This document shows, one piece after another, positions 1 to 10,275 of a stretch of DNA of 64,000 bases. The stretch covers positions 1 through 64,000 of the forward strand of contig JASANG010003673.1 of assembly GCA_030248215.1 (NCBI GenBank). The letters are read 5' to 3'. This DNA is from Enoplolaimus lenunculus (Eukaryota > Nematoda > Enoplea > Enoplida > Thoracostomopsidae). Position numbers and translations under genes: made by a program. The notes beneath the pieces were generated by a model. It had not been told where the DNA came from, did no database searches, and was given only the letters and a program-made list of their open reading frames with translations. How positions within the stretch are numbered: the first letter of the stretch is position 1; every line of letters begins with the position of its first letter.

Positions 1-1030
1 TTGGTTTTTTACACTAAATATTTTTTATGAATTCTCGGAAATTTTACGTGCTCAAAAGTTTGCCAAAAAACAAAACGCACCAAACATAATGAAAAATTTC
101 ACTACCGAAATTGTCTGAACCTCCGGCAAAGATTGCACGAAACTGACCTTCGGTTGTTGTACCCTGGCTTAGGTTTTTTATAGGCTTATACGCTTGTAAA
201 ATCTACAGTCCCAACTGTCCTGGTGTCCCGGCTCTCCGCTGCACCCCTGCTTGTTGTCCCGGCACTGCGGGATGGATTAGCGTATGGGCCGAGTTGTGTG
301 GTATTTGGGTACGGTGGTATATATACAAAAAATTTATTTTTCGAAACGTTTCAAAATAATGGCATCTACAACTGCTATATTTCTGGAGAACAGCAACCGT
401 CTAAGCCCTAGCTTTATACTACTGCAATCGTAGTTGGTGTTCTAGATTAAAAGGGTAAACCGTCTACGACATCCAAATAAAAAATAGTGTAATTTCGATT
501 TTGATTTTGAAGTAAGAGTTGTCTACAGACATGGCTTTGAAATTAACTGTAGACAACTACACTTAAAAAATTCCATACCCCGTACACAAATAATTGTGGA
601 CGACGCATTATTTGCGCTTTAGTCAAACCCAGCTTGATTTCTTTTTACCTGTTTTGTACTTACTCTCAGGTTTAGCGAATCCATTGTCATACACTTTTGA
701 TTTCGTAGCCTTTTGCAGTATCATATTGTCTTCTTTTTCTAAAAATATTCAAAACATGCGAAAATATGCTGGTGTCCTTTTATATCGTATGTGATAGGTT
801 TTCGGCCAGCTGCTGACCTGTTTATCATCTCTAGGAAAAACGTTGCAGCGAACCTGCACCATGACAACCTAAAAGAAGCTTTTACGACTAAAGTACATTC
901 GTATTTGTCTACCGTATGAACAATATGCCAACAGACTGCATGTTGTGTGCGCACATAGACATACGTATTTGTTTTCCACTCTGTGTGTGACATCGCTCAA
1001 AATAGCCCCAATATGATTTGAAACTCTAGT
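1..1030. other. Repeat-derived region without a gene
   Basis: I see no supported coding exon here. Bases about 122-166 end in a sequence related to the terminal inverted repeat of the CAGGGTAC family (reads ccttcggttgttgtaccctg), so the extreme left of the window is the right half of a hAT-type element that starts outside the window. Bases 210-290 are rich in 'tgtcccg'-type words also found in the foldback minisatellites at 20.8 and 55-57 kb. The short reading frames are not conserved with anything I recognise. Confidence 0.4.
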
Positions 1031-1354
1031 CAGGGTAGCACCGAATACACGATGTGACCGAATCCATACGAATTTGCCGAATCCGACCATGCATGACGCA
1101 AATTTAAGATTATATACGTAGCATTCGTTTCAGAATATCAACGCAATGCCAGCGGCAAATTTTTAAACGTTACGTACGTGCCCGACCTCAGTTTTTGTGT
1201 CCTGAAACAAAAACTTTTGATATTGCCGAACATATGTAGCTGGATTCGGCTCATGGATGTGGCATTTCCATAACCGGATCCGAATCGCAAATTTGTGCAA
1301 AATCCGAATTCGAACCGCAAATTTTTTCCCAATCCGAACTTTTGCTGCCACCAG
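1031..1354. mobile_element. hAT-type MITE, 'ccgaatcc' subfamily, degraded
   Basis: Starts with cagggtagcaccgaat and ends with cttttgctgccaccag, an imperfect inverted repeat of the same type as the better preserved copies at 1394 and 11600. Both flanks inside the element are packed with short 'ccgaatccgaa' words. The internal segment (gcattcgtttcagaatatcaac) matches the interior of the 11600 copy. It has no coding capacity. The outermost CAGGGT is eroded on the right, and I could not find a clear target duplication. Confidence 0.6.
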
Positions 1355-1357
1355 AAC

Positions 1358-3690
1358 CAATCTGATATAAAACGAGCTCATATACCTAGCAACCAGGGTG
1401 ACACCGAGTCCGAATCCGAATTCATTTCTAATTTGCCGAAGACCTGAAAAAATATTTTAATATTTTAACAGATATTTCAAATTTTATTGGTGAAAACTGA
1501 AAAAATGTTGCCGAACACTGCTGGATTCGGCTTTTGGTTTCAGTTTGCTCACAACCGAATCCAAGTCCGAATTTTAAATTTTTGCCGAATCCGAATCAGA
1601 ACCTTTGCTGCAAACCCTGCTAGCAACACAGAACCAACGAGTCAGCTGGTTTTTGCCCTGCATTCGAAAACATTCTGACCTCTCAATAAAAGTAAAATGA
1701 AGTTTTTACCTGACTTGTCAAGTAAGTCAATCAACTTCGACCCACTGCCAATAGTTTTTGTTTTAGGTTGAGGTTGCCGTGTAGCCATTGCCACTATATC
1801 GGCCAAGTCGATTGTTTTACAGATTCGTCCTTCATTTTGGTTTCTGCGACAGCAAGAATTGTTGCCGAGTTTTGTGTCTAATGCATCTGAAACGTATTAA
1901 ACGCGACATACAGACCTTACATCTTTGCTTCACAATATTTTAAGTAGAGCTTGCAATCTGATGTGAAACGAGCTCGTATCCGAGCCCACGAGTCATCTGG
2001 TTTGAAAAATGTGCCCTGCATTCGAAAACATTCTGACCTCTCAATAAAAATGAAATGAAGTTTTACCTGACTTGTCAACGAAGTCCATCAAATTCGACCC
2101 ACTGCTACTTTTCGTTTTCGGTTGAGGTTGCCGCGTAGCCATTTTCGGTATATTGGCCAAGTCGATTGTTTGACAGATTCGTCCTTCATTTTGGTTTCTG
2201 CGACAGCAAGAATTGTTGCCGAGGCTTGTGTCTAATTCATCTGAAGCGTATAAACGCGACATACAGACCTTACATCTTTGCTTCACAATATTTTAAGTAG
2301 AGCTTGCAATGGAGCCTTTGCACGTGTCTCACGGTTTCTCTGATCAAGGTAGAGTACAAACATACTTAGACGGAGCGAAATAAAGCACGGAAAATAAAAT
2401 ATGTGTTAATATGGTGCGTGTCTTGCTTCACTCTCGAGATATTTGCAACAGAATATATCGTGTTGATTTCTGTCAATCTGAAACTTTATGCAATAATCAC
2501 ACTGATACGCACATTTGTACCGAATCCGAAACCGAATCGCAATTTTTTTGCCAAATTGAAACTTTTGTTGACACCAGATGCAATCTGATGTGAAACGAGC
2601 TCGTATCCGAGCCCACGAGTCATCTGGTTTGAAAAATGTGCCCTGCATTCGAAAACATTCTGACCTCTCAATAAAAATGAAATGAAGTTTTACCTGACTT
2701 GTCAACGAAGTCTATCAAATTCGACCCACTGCTAGTTTTCGTTTTCGGTTGAGGTTGCCGCGTAGCCATTTTCGGTATATTGGCCAAGTCGATTGTTTGA
2801 CAGATTCGTCCTTCATTTTGGTTTCTGCGACAGCAAGAATTGTTGCCGAGGCTTGTGTCTAATTCATCTGAAGCGTATAAACGCGACATACAGACCTTAC
2901 ATCTTTGCTTCACAATATTTTAAGTAGAGCTTGCAATGGAGCCTTTGCACGTGTCTCACGGTTTCTCTGATCAAGGTAGAGTACAAACATACTTAGACGG
3001 AGCGAAATAAAGCACGGAAAACAAAATATGTGTTAATATGGTGTGTGTCTTGCTTCACTCTCGAGATATTTGCAACAGAATATATCGTGTTGATTTCTGT
3101 CAATCTGAAACTTTATGCAATAATCACACTGATACGCACATTTGTACCGAATCCGAAACCGAATCGCAATTTTTTTGCCAAATTGAAACTTTTGTTGACA
3201 CCAGATGCAATCTGATGTGAAACGAGCTCGTATCCGAGCCCACGAGTCATCTGGTTTGAAAAATGTGCCCTGCATTCGAAAACATTCTGACCTCTCAATA
3301 AAAATGAAATGAAGTTTTACCTGACGTGTCAACGAAGTCTATCAAATTCGACCCACTGCTAGTTTTCGTTTTCGGTTGAGGTTGCCGCGTAGCCATTTTC
3401 GGTAAATTGGCCAAGTCGATTGTTTGACAGATTCGTCCTTCATTTTGGTTTCTGCGACAGCAAGAATTGTTGCCGAGGCTTGTGTCTAATTCATCTGAAG
3501 CGTATAAACGCGACATACAGACCTTACATCTTTGCTTCACAATATTTTAAGTAGATACGCACATTTGTACCTAATCCGAAACCGAATCGCAATTTTTTTG
3601 CCAAATTGAAACTTTTGTTGACACCAGATGCAATCTGATGTGAAACGAGCTCGTATCCGAGCCCACGAGTCATCTGTAATATATATCATG
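1358..3690. repeat. 627-bp tandem array, about four units
   Basis: The anchor word caatctgatgtgaaac occurs at 1954, 2581, 3208 and 3631. The first two spacings are exactly 627 bp; the last is 423 bp because of a 204-bp internal deletion. A more diverged unit lies at 1358-1953, lacks part of the unit and carries the 226-bp MITE. The two full units differ at very few bases, so the expansion is recent. Each unit holds a minus-strand open frame (2041-2286, 2668-2913, 3295-3540) of 81 codons with six cysteines near its start, followed by GTAAAA that could act as a splice donor. The diverged unit does not keep that frame. I do not recognise the peptide; it may be a duplicated exon or chance. Confidence 0.85.
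1394..1619. mobile_element. hAT-type MITE with perfect 8-bp target duplication
   Basis: The element begins cagggtgacaccgag and ends gctgcaaaccctg. It is flanked by perfect 8-bp direct repeats, ctagcaac at 1386-1393 and 1620-1627. Eight-base duplications and CAGGG/CCCTG ends are the hallmark of hAT transposons. At 226 bp it is non-autonomous. It sits inside the first unit of the 627-bp tandem array: removing it and one ctagcaac restores the line of homology with the other units. Confidence 0.85.
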
Positions 3691-4540
3691 TCGATTTCCA
3701 TCAACTATGTCTCGGTCTGCAACTCTATACCAATGCAATATCTTGATAACCCTAAATTTGTCAACAACCTACGAAGGTATAGTGTTGTAGCTCAACCGGC
3801 TGATATTATACCTACCTTCCATTATGTCTATGAACACACAGAAAAATTGGAACCAGCCGTACCATATATCCGTAAGTCTATTATGGTATTCAGGACAATG
3901 ACAACGCCCAAAAGTATCACTATGTTCAGTAAGGCTCAAATTTTACGGCGTTTTACAGAAATAGTTCGCCCATTTCACAACATCTTGAGAAGTTGTAGGC
4001 AAATTTTACATGCCTGTCCTGTTAAAAATGGTAAATACAAACTAATAACCTAGCAAACCCTCCCAACTCTGTCTTAAATTGTTATTCCGAAAAACGCTGA
4101 CAAAGCAATAAAACACTAGCTAACTAATTACCAAAACCACTAAAAAGAAACCAAAGTCCAAATATAATTTCAGCATATATGATCAATTTTGCAATGAGGA
4201 GTTGGTGAACTGTACATGCATTGAATCGGTGATCTTCAAAACTAGATTAAAATATACTGCTAAAGTCAGTGAAGGTTTATCCAAGAAGAATTTTAGATTT
4301 AAGTGACAACTTTTTATTTAAACGCGGCTGGCAGTAAGTACGATGTCCAAAACGCGGGGGCAGGCAGGCGTGGAATCTTAATTCGAGGAGCCAGGTGATT
4401 CTGGGTGCAGCGGGACATCAGGAATTTCTCGTCTCAGACCCCTTTCGCGCGAGGTGTGCGTGTACTGAAAAAACAATATTTCAGAATTCTGACCTACCTT
4501 CCAGCCTCTACCGCTGTCTTTAGTGACACAAAATGCGTTA
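3691..4540. other. Unassigned region, no recognised gene
   Basis: A plus-strand open frame of 141 codons ends at 4053. Its first codons lie inside the last tandem-array unit, and I recognise no family in the rest. I could not support it as an exon: there is no persuasive acceptor or donor and no homology. The remainder to 4540 shows nothing I can identify. Confidence 0.3.
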
Positions 4541-4806
4541 AGGTGGGGTTAACGCGATCACATTTTACAAATAATTTAATCCCATTAATTAAAAGGGATT
4601 AAAATTCTAAATTAATAACACACATATAAATTTTATGTGTATTAAATATAAATATATATATAGAGGTCAAAACAGCTGTAACCCCGGGTTAACGCTTGTC
4701 ACAAAAATTGTAGTGACAACGACTAGGGTGGGGTTATAACAATATTTTGTCATAAGGTAGGGTTAACGAGTGGCAATTTTAAAAATTGTCACTCGTTAAC
4801 CCCAGG
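4541..4806. mobile_element. Palindromic 'ggggttaacg' inverted-repeat element
   Basis: The left end reads gtggggttaacgcgatcac and the right end gtcactcgttaacccc, which are imperfect inverted repeats. Inside, bases 4760-4803 form a nearly perfect palindrome (20 of 22 arm positions, cgttaac words at both ends). Two further copies of ggttaac occur at about 4688 and 4545. There is no coding capacity; the structure fits a small hairpin-forming MITE. Superfamily unknown, boundaries approximate. Confidence 0.5.
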
Positions 4807-4939
4807 ATATGTCGTTCCCGGTGTCCTCATAAAATGTATTAATGTGAACCCTGCATTAGTCCAACCGAAGCGTTTATGTTTTTTACTTGGGGTCGAAACT
4901 TGGATGTCCGTCCGAAAAGCGTTTCAACAAACGCGGAAT

Positions 4940-5052
4940 ATGAACATTGCCGAGTGGTCTAAGGCGCCAGACTCAAGAGTACATCTTCCCGGATATCGGG
5001 TGAGTGTTCTGGTCTTCGTATGAAGGCGTGGGTTCGAATCCCACTGCTGTCA
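4940..5052 (+). tRNA. tRNA-Leu(CAA) with intron, probably non-functional
   Basis: The D-arm (gccgagtggtctaaggcg), anticodon stem ccaga/tctgg, anticodon CAA at 4974-4976, an intron of about 29 nt just after the anticodon loop purine, the long variable arm typical of class II tRNAs, and a perfect T-arm (gtggg ttcgaat cccac) identify tRNA-Leu(CAA). The 3' acceptor strand (tgctgtc plus a) would need gacagca on the 5' side, but atgaaca is present and belongs to the 89-bp repeat. Only about three of seven pairs can form. I infer a pseudogene or a rearranged copy. Confidence 0.6.
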
Positions 5053-5127
5053 TCTGATTTTCGCAGTTTGTTTTTCTATCGTCCAAGCGAAGCGTTTTGA
5101 TCTGGTTTTCCCGCAAAATTTATTTTT

Positions 5128-5202
5128 CCCAGCATGGCCGAGTGATCTAAGGCGCCGGAGTCAAGAGTATGTCTTCCCGAATATTTGGTGAGTGTTGTGG
5201 TG
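5128..5202 (+). pseudogene. 3'-truncated tRNA-Leu(CAA) copy
   Basis: Bases 5128-5202 repeat the 5' half of the neighbouring tRNA-Leu: an acceptor-like cccagca, D-arm gccgagtgatctaaggcg, anticodon region gagtcaagag and most of the intron. After agtgttgtggtg the sequence switches abruptly into the 89-bp repeat, so the variable arm, T-arm and 3' acceptor are missing. The cagca at its 5' end would pair with the tgctg at the 3' end of the upstream copy, which supports a common ancestral tRNA split by the repeat. Confidence 0.65.
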
Positions 5203-5291
5203 TTAGTCCAACCGAAGCGTTTATGTTTTTTACTTGGGGTCGAAACTTGGATGTCCGTCCGAAAAGCGTTTCAACAAACGCGGAATATGAA

Positions 5292-5700
5292 CCCCCTAGG
5301 AAATTAATAAAAATAGTTCATTTTATATATTTTTCGACGCGCTGAGTTGAACGGTTTCATTTTTAGCGGTGCAGGGCCCTGGTTCAACAGTTATAGCCGT
5401 GAAATTTCAACTTTTTACCATATAAAGCATGTACAAACACTAAACAAATTTGTGTAAGGAATAAACGTGGTATAGCTTAAGTATTACGATTATGTGGATG
5501 ATAAATACTTCTTGCTCCAATCTGCCGTGTTTGACTGTTTGCAATGTATTATCGAGGACCATAATTTTTAAACCGTTGGTCATGTAGCCATAAAAATAAT
5601 ACCGTTGAATTCAGCTCGTCGAGATCTATAGGATGGTTCACGTTATATTAAAATCCTAGAGGTTTCCAGATTCCGTACTTTCGCTGCCGAATAGAAAACA
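5292..5700. repeat. Dispersed repeat, copy 1 of a pair flanking tRNA-Gln
   Basis: About 400 bp similar to 6214-6580, with shared landmarks such as gaaattaataaa, ttcgacgcgct, ccgttggtcatg and gttgaattcagctcgtcgag in the same order. A third, partial copy lies at 32288-32394. Divergence is substantial, so the family is old. No coding capacity and no clear ends; class unknown. Confidence 0.7.
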
Positions 5701-5924
5701 GATTTAAAACTTGTGGCTTGGATTTGGCATTGTCTGGAATCGCGGTCGCTCTAAAATATCTAGAATTTTGCATGTTAAAAGCACTTTTATGATTTGGAAC
5801 CACAACCGTAAATATGCGGTATCCGGTAGGTTTATACCGGGTACCGGACCCCAGTTACACTGAAGGATAATAGCGGGGTGAGTCGGCAAAAGCCGAAAGT
5901 GTACCCCACAACAGTGAAAATCGA

Positions 5925-5996
5925 AGGTCCCACCGAGATTTGAACTCGGATCGCTGGATTCAAAGTCCAGAGTGCTAACCATTACACCATGGGGCC
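5925..5996 (-). tRNA. tRNA-Gln(TTG)
   Basis: On the minus strand this 72-nt gene begins ggccccatggtgtaatgg and has a complete cloverleaf: acceptor ggcccca/tgggacc, a D-arm with the A-box, anticodon stem tctgg/ccaga around TTG (complement at 5961-5963), and a T-arm with gttcaaat as B-box. As I recall it, the sequence is essentially the animal tRNA-Gln(TTG). There is no intron, CCA is not encoded, and a short T-run follows the 3' end as a possible Pol III terminator. It is unusually clean among the surrounding repeats and is likely functional. Confidence 0.93.
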
Positions 5997-6213
5997 GTTG
6001 CATACTTGTTTCTTTGCTGTCGTTATAGGCGTATACAATTGATTATATATGTTTATAACTTGTATCGGTAATGGCGCATACAATTGTTTATTTATGTGTA
6101 TAGCTGCCGTTGTGTTTATAACTGTAACACAACTTTATATCTATCTACAATGTGTAGGTATATAGTAGGGGTAAAATGCGGAGGTATGAAAGATTGGTTA
6201 TCAAGGGCGGTAT

Positions 6214-6580
6214 GAGCCCTCTAGAAAATTAATAAAGGTTAGTTGATTTTATAGAGTTCGACGCGCTTAGTTGACCGGTGCCATTTTAGCACTGCAGGGT
6301 CCCCGGTTGAGTAGTTATGATCGTTTAAAGTTTTAACTATATAAAACTTGTACAATCAAGGAATAAATCTGGTTAAGCTTATATTTTACGAACATGTGAC
6401 TCATAAATGTTTCCTGTTCCAATGTTCTTGTTTGCACTATAATTTCGTGGGCCATGACTTTTGAACCGTTGGTCATGCAGCCTAAAAATGATATCGTTGA
6501 ATTCAGCTCGTCGAGATTTATTTGATGAGTCGCTTTTTATCAAAATCCAAGGTGGTCAAGATTCCGTATTTCCGCCAATG
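6214..6580. repeat. Dispersed repeat, copy 2 of a pair flanking tRNA-Gln
   Basis: Homologous to 5292-5700 in the same orientation, about 925 bp downstream, with the same ordered landmarks (taataaaggttag, gttcgacgcgctt, aaccgttggtcatgcag, gaattcagctcgtcgag). The two copies bracket the tRNA-Gln gene. The following stretch to 7181 holds no exon I can support. Confidence 0.65.
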
Positions 6581-7181
6581 TGTAGTTCCCAACTGTTTTG
6601 CACTCATCTAAATTGACCGCGATATCTTTGAAACTGAAAATTCATACCTTCTACCGGAATTCCTGTTCTGGCCGGTATGCCTGTTTCGACCGGAATTGTT
6701 GCAAAAATTCATCTCATGTTTATGCATTCAAAGACGGAGGATCCGGACTATTTTCGATTTTGTGGCAAATTATTAATAATCATTTAAATATTTTAAACTT
6801 TGTCTTTGCAAAAATTAATTTTCGAAATAAGTGTTTTGCAATTAGTTCAATTTTGTTAATAAGTCATTAGATTAAAGTTCCGATGTGTTTGCGCAGAACC
6901 TGATAATCAAACGGCTGACAGTTCGCTTAAGCCACTTCTTGGCTAGTTTTCTATAAGGTGCTGAAGATTATTTCACTCTGGTTCCACTTCCTATTCATGT
7001 TTTTTGTGGAACCCTACAAAATAGGGGTAATTGAGATCTGTATAACAATTGATATTTTAACAATTTTTTCAAATTTTTTCATTTTTATATAAAAATGAAA
7101 AAATAACATTTTCCGCAAACAATAATTGTTCGGAAAAACAATCCTTCATGGTGGTGGTTGTAAAAATAACATCAGTTTCAG

Positions 7182-8294
7182 ATTTGCTCATGCCGACGTG
7201 TTACGCTGGTATTTGTGGGTACTCCAAGAGTTCAGTTTAAACTCACGTGAAACGAATCATTTTGTTGTGAAATTGTTTCATCGCATAGCGTTTGATTTGC
7301 AACGTCATCCGGTCTTTTACCACGCGCGACTGTTTCGCATATTTCAGCAACTGTTTAATGATCCTTTGAATTCTAGAGCGCCGGATTATGAAGTGAGCTG
7401 CACTTAATATTATGCCTGTAACCAGGGTGCGACCGGATATCAATTTACCGGATGCCGGAACCGGGTACGGATATGGAATTTTTGACCGGAACATGAACCG
7501 GATACCGGATGTTGTATATATTAAAATAATCGTTTTTCGCTGTATTTTTAGCGTGCCCAAGGTTTGCGTCTGTTATACTGTTCATAATTGCTGCTGATAA
7601 ACTGAAATTATTGAATGTAAAAATGCGCTTTACTCTCACTCGCTTACATACGTTAATAACCGGATATACTGTCGCACCCTGCCTGTAACTATCTTGTCAG
7701 GGTTCTACCAGAATTCCGATTCAAAACGAGCTCCGATTCCGATTGCACAATTAATCGGAATCGGAATTTTGACATTTTAATTTTAATCGTACTTGTTGAG
7801 TTAATGTTGCATAAAAGTTCTGCATTGTTTATCTATTAAAGTGTTTCAATATGTTGATGCATGGTTAAATGGGATGGGGATGATCCTTTAAAACTGAAAC
7901 TCGGTAAAAATTACCCCAGTAATAAACGTTGGTGGCCTGCTCATACCGTTCCTCATAAGCATTAGTTGAAACAAACCTCGCCAGCCGGGAGCAGCGATTT
8001 TTGTGTATGGTGGAAATTTTCCAATTTTGAGCTAGTTGTTAATGGATATGTTGTCCTTGAAGTGATAATTGCAATAAATTCCACGTTCATATAAGATTAT
8101 GTTGTGTCTCTAGTAGTGGGTTTCAGTTGCTCACAAATGTTGTAGTGGTTTAAGGAAATGCGAAATTTCGCGAAATTCATTTTGCGAAAGTTCTTCGTTG
8201 CTGCTTCAAAGAATCCGCTAATATCGATCGAATTATTATTTTGGAAGAGTCCTCGGGAATGCTACGAAATCGAGCACGGTTATGGGTCATACAG
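7182..8294 (+). CDS. TIMELESS: Timeless core: helical-repeat end, exons 7182-7392 and 8146-8294
   Basis: The first exon follows the acceptor atcagtttcag and encodes the block corresponding to vertebrate RFACSTVVRAYVLLLRSY...TNHCIVKMLHR. It ends in frame before gtgagc. The second starts after gttgtag at WFKEMRNFAKFI and runs through ELLFWKSPRECYEIEHGYG, ending two bases into a codon. An in-frame tag directly before base 8146 fixes that start. The 753-bp intron between them holds a MITE at 7423-7681. Confidence 0.9.
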
Positions 8295-10184
8295 GTTAGC
8301 ATAGTCTACTAATAATGCAGTGCTAAGTCTTAAGTGTTTTTATCAGGTGTTTGTAAAAGTCTAGACTTTTCGAAAATTTAGTCTAATAGACACTAGACTA
8401 TCGTAGATCAATTCATAATTTTTTGCTTAAATTATACATTCAAAATGAAGAATTTAACAAAAAAGCACCACAGTTTCTCTACTAATGTATGCAGAAAATG
8501 TTTTTGTAAAATATAATACTTTGAAATTATGAATGCGTCTACATGTTTTTGTGAGGTGGCGCAGGGTAGTTAGTGGCATTCCTTTAAAAATGTGTATATT
8601 ATTTTCAAATGGAAGTTGTGCTCTGTTGCGGCATTGTGTTTTATTTTACTTCTAGCGCCTCGTTGAAAGCTGAAAATCAAACGTGGACAGAACAGTTACA
8701 AAGTGAAGTGAGAACACTCTATGAAGAATATGTTATGATAGAGGAAAAACCACCAGGTTTGTGAGCACATGCGTAACCTCACACGTATTGCCTGATTTAA
8801 CTGTGTTTAATGTTGGGAGCCGTCAGGCCTGCGACTACGGAAGATGAGGAGACGCGGCCCAGGGTGCACAGCGGGGCTGGATAATATCGGAATCGGCACA
8901 GCAAATTTAGATCGGAACTGGAACTTAAAAACATAACATTTTAGGGCGTCTGTTGGCTGGCAAAAATTTTCAAAAATGTCGAATGAACAAATTGGCAACG
9001 ATTTTTTGGCTCTGTATTTAAGCTATATAAAGTACAATCAATTTTTGATTTATAAAATAAAGCGATAGTTTTGGGTGTTTAGATGTTGAAATTCTTGTTT
9101 CTTTGAGTACCGCGTTCGTACATATTTCGGAGAAATGCAGTACTCAGCATCGCTGGTATAGTGAGGAAGAAAATCGGGGAAGGGTGCGACCTGCTGTTAT
9201 ACTTTTTGTATTTTCGAACAGGATCATAAAAGCAATTGTTCATTTGAAAAATTTTCATTAGGGTGCCTTTACGTTTAAACATCTCAGAAAAATTTTTTGT
9301 AAAGAAAAATCCCAACCGTACCAACCCCTGCTAACGACCATGTTTTGGGTGTTACTTTATATGTGATATATTTGTTGTTTTGTAACTTATTTCACGGTTT
9401 ATGAAATTCACATTTTTGGATCGTTTCCAGGGTTGGATTTAGTGGATTTCATCGATGATCGCGGACTGAGTGTGTTCAAGTCACGCAAAGCAATCATCCG
9501 TTACTTAAAAGCGAACGGTTTTGATTTGACGCATATGCTAGTGAAAAACCGGTACGTGTTTCTTAACTCTTTTTGTACAGTATTATATAGGATTAGGTTT
9601 TGGAAAGGATGACTAGTCTGTTAATAACCACACTGACAAGGGTTCAAAAAAATATCTCCGAGATATTCGCTTTAAAACGTTGTGTGCTTGTTCTTACCGC
9701 AGCTAGTCTAAGACCGGGAATCGCAATTTTGTTTACACTTGCAAGTACGTTGCTACAGTCACGGACGGAATTAAGTGCAACCGCGATCGCGATTCAGAGC
9801 GCCGCTCTGCTCGCGATCGCTTGCTACCGCAACTTTCGTAAACGTAAAAAAACCGCTGTTGCGATCGTGGTGGCTCACGCAGTTTCGCGGTTACAGCCAC
9901 GACTAAAATTGCAGCCACGACTAAAATTGCAGCGATAGACGCAGCTAAAATTGCTGTTACAGACGCGGTTCAAACCGTGACTGCGAACGCAATTAAAGTC
10001 GCGACTACGAACGCAATTAAAATCGTGACTACGATCTCGTGTCGAACTGCGTTTGAACCGCGATCACTCAAAAACTGAGACGAGACTGCAAAACCGCAAC
10101 CACAGTGGACGAAATTGCGGTTTCTGCGCACTTAATTCTGTCCGTGACTTAGGTTCTTGGTCAATGACGTGCTATTGTTGTTAA

Positions 10185-10275
<91 letters not shown>

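Larger units (their letters stand above)
4857..5291. repeat. Identical 89-bp direct repeats flanking a tRNA-Leu dimer
   Basis: Bases 4857-4945 and 5203-5291 are identical as far as I can read (ttagtccaaccgaag ... cggaatatgaac), with starts spaced 346 bp. Part of the same sequence (acttgggg, gtccgtccgaaaag) recurs near 22090-22140 at the left end of the 22038 element. Each copy abuts a truncated tRNA-Leu: the left copy replaces the 5' acceptor strand of the first, and the right copy cuts off the 3' half of the second. Confidence 0.8.

Noticed and set aside
3628-4053. 141-codon plus-strand frame
   Set aside because: Begins inside the tandem array, has no recognised domain, and no convincing splice or promoter context.
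5704-6003. Minus-strand open frame of 99 codons starting MQRPHGVMVSTLDFESSD
   Set aside because: Its first part is a translation of the tRNA-Gln gene, a well-known artefact in protein predictions; the rest has no family.
9600-9938. 112-codon plus-strand frame in a Timeless intron
   Set aside because: Runs into the CpG-rich MITE and overlaps its inverted repeat; composition explains the open frame.
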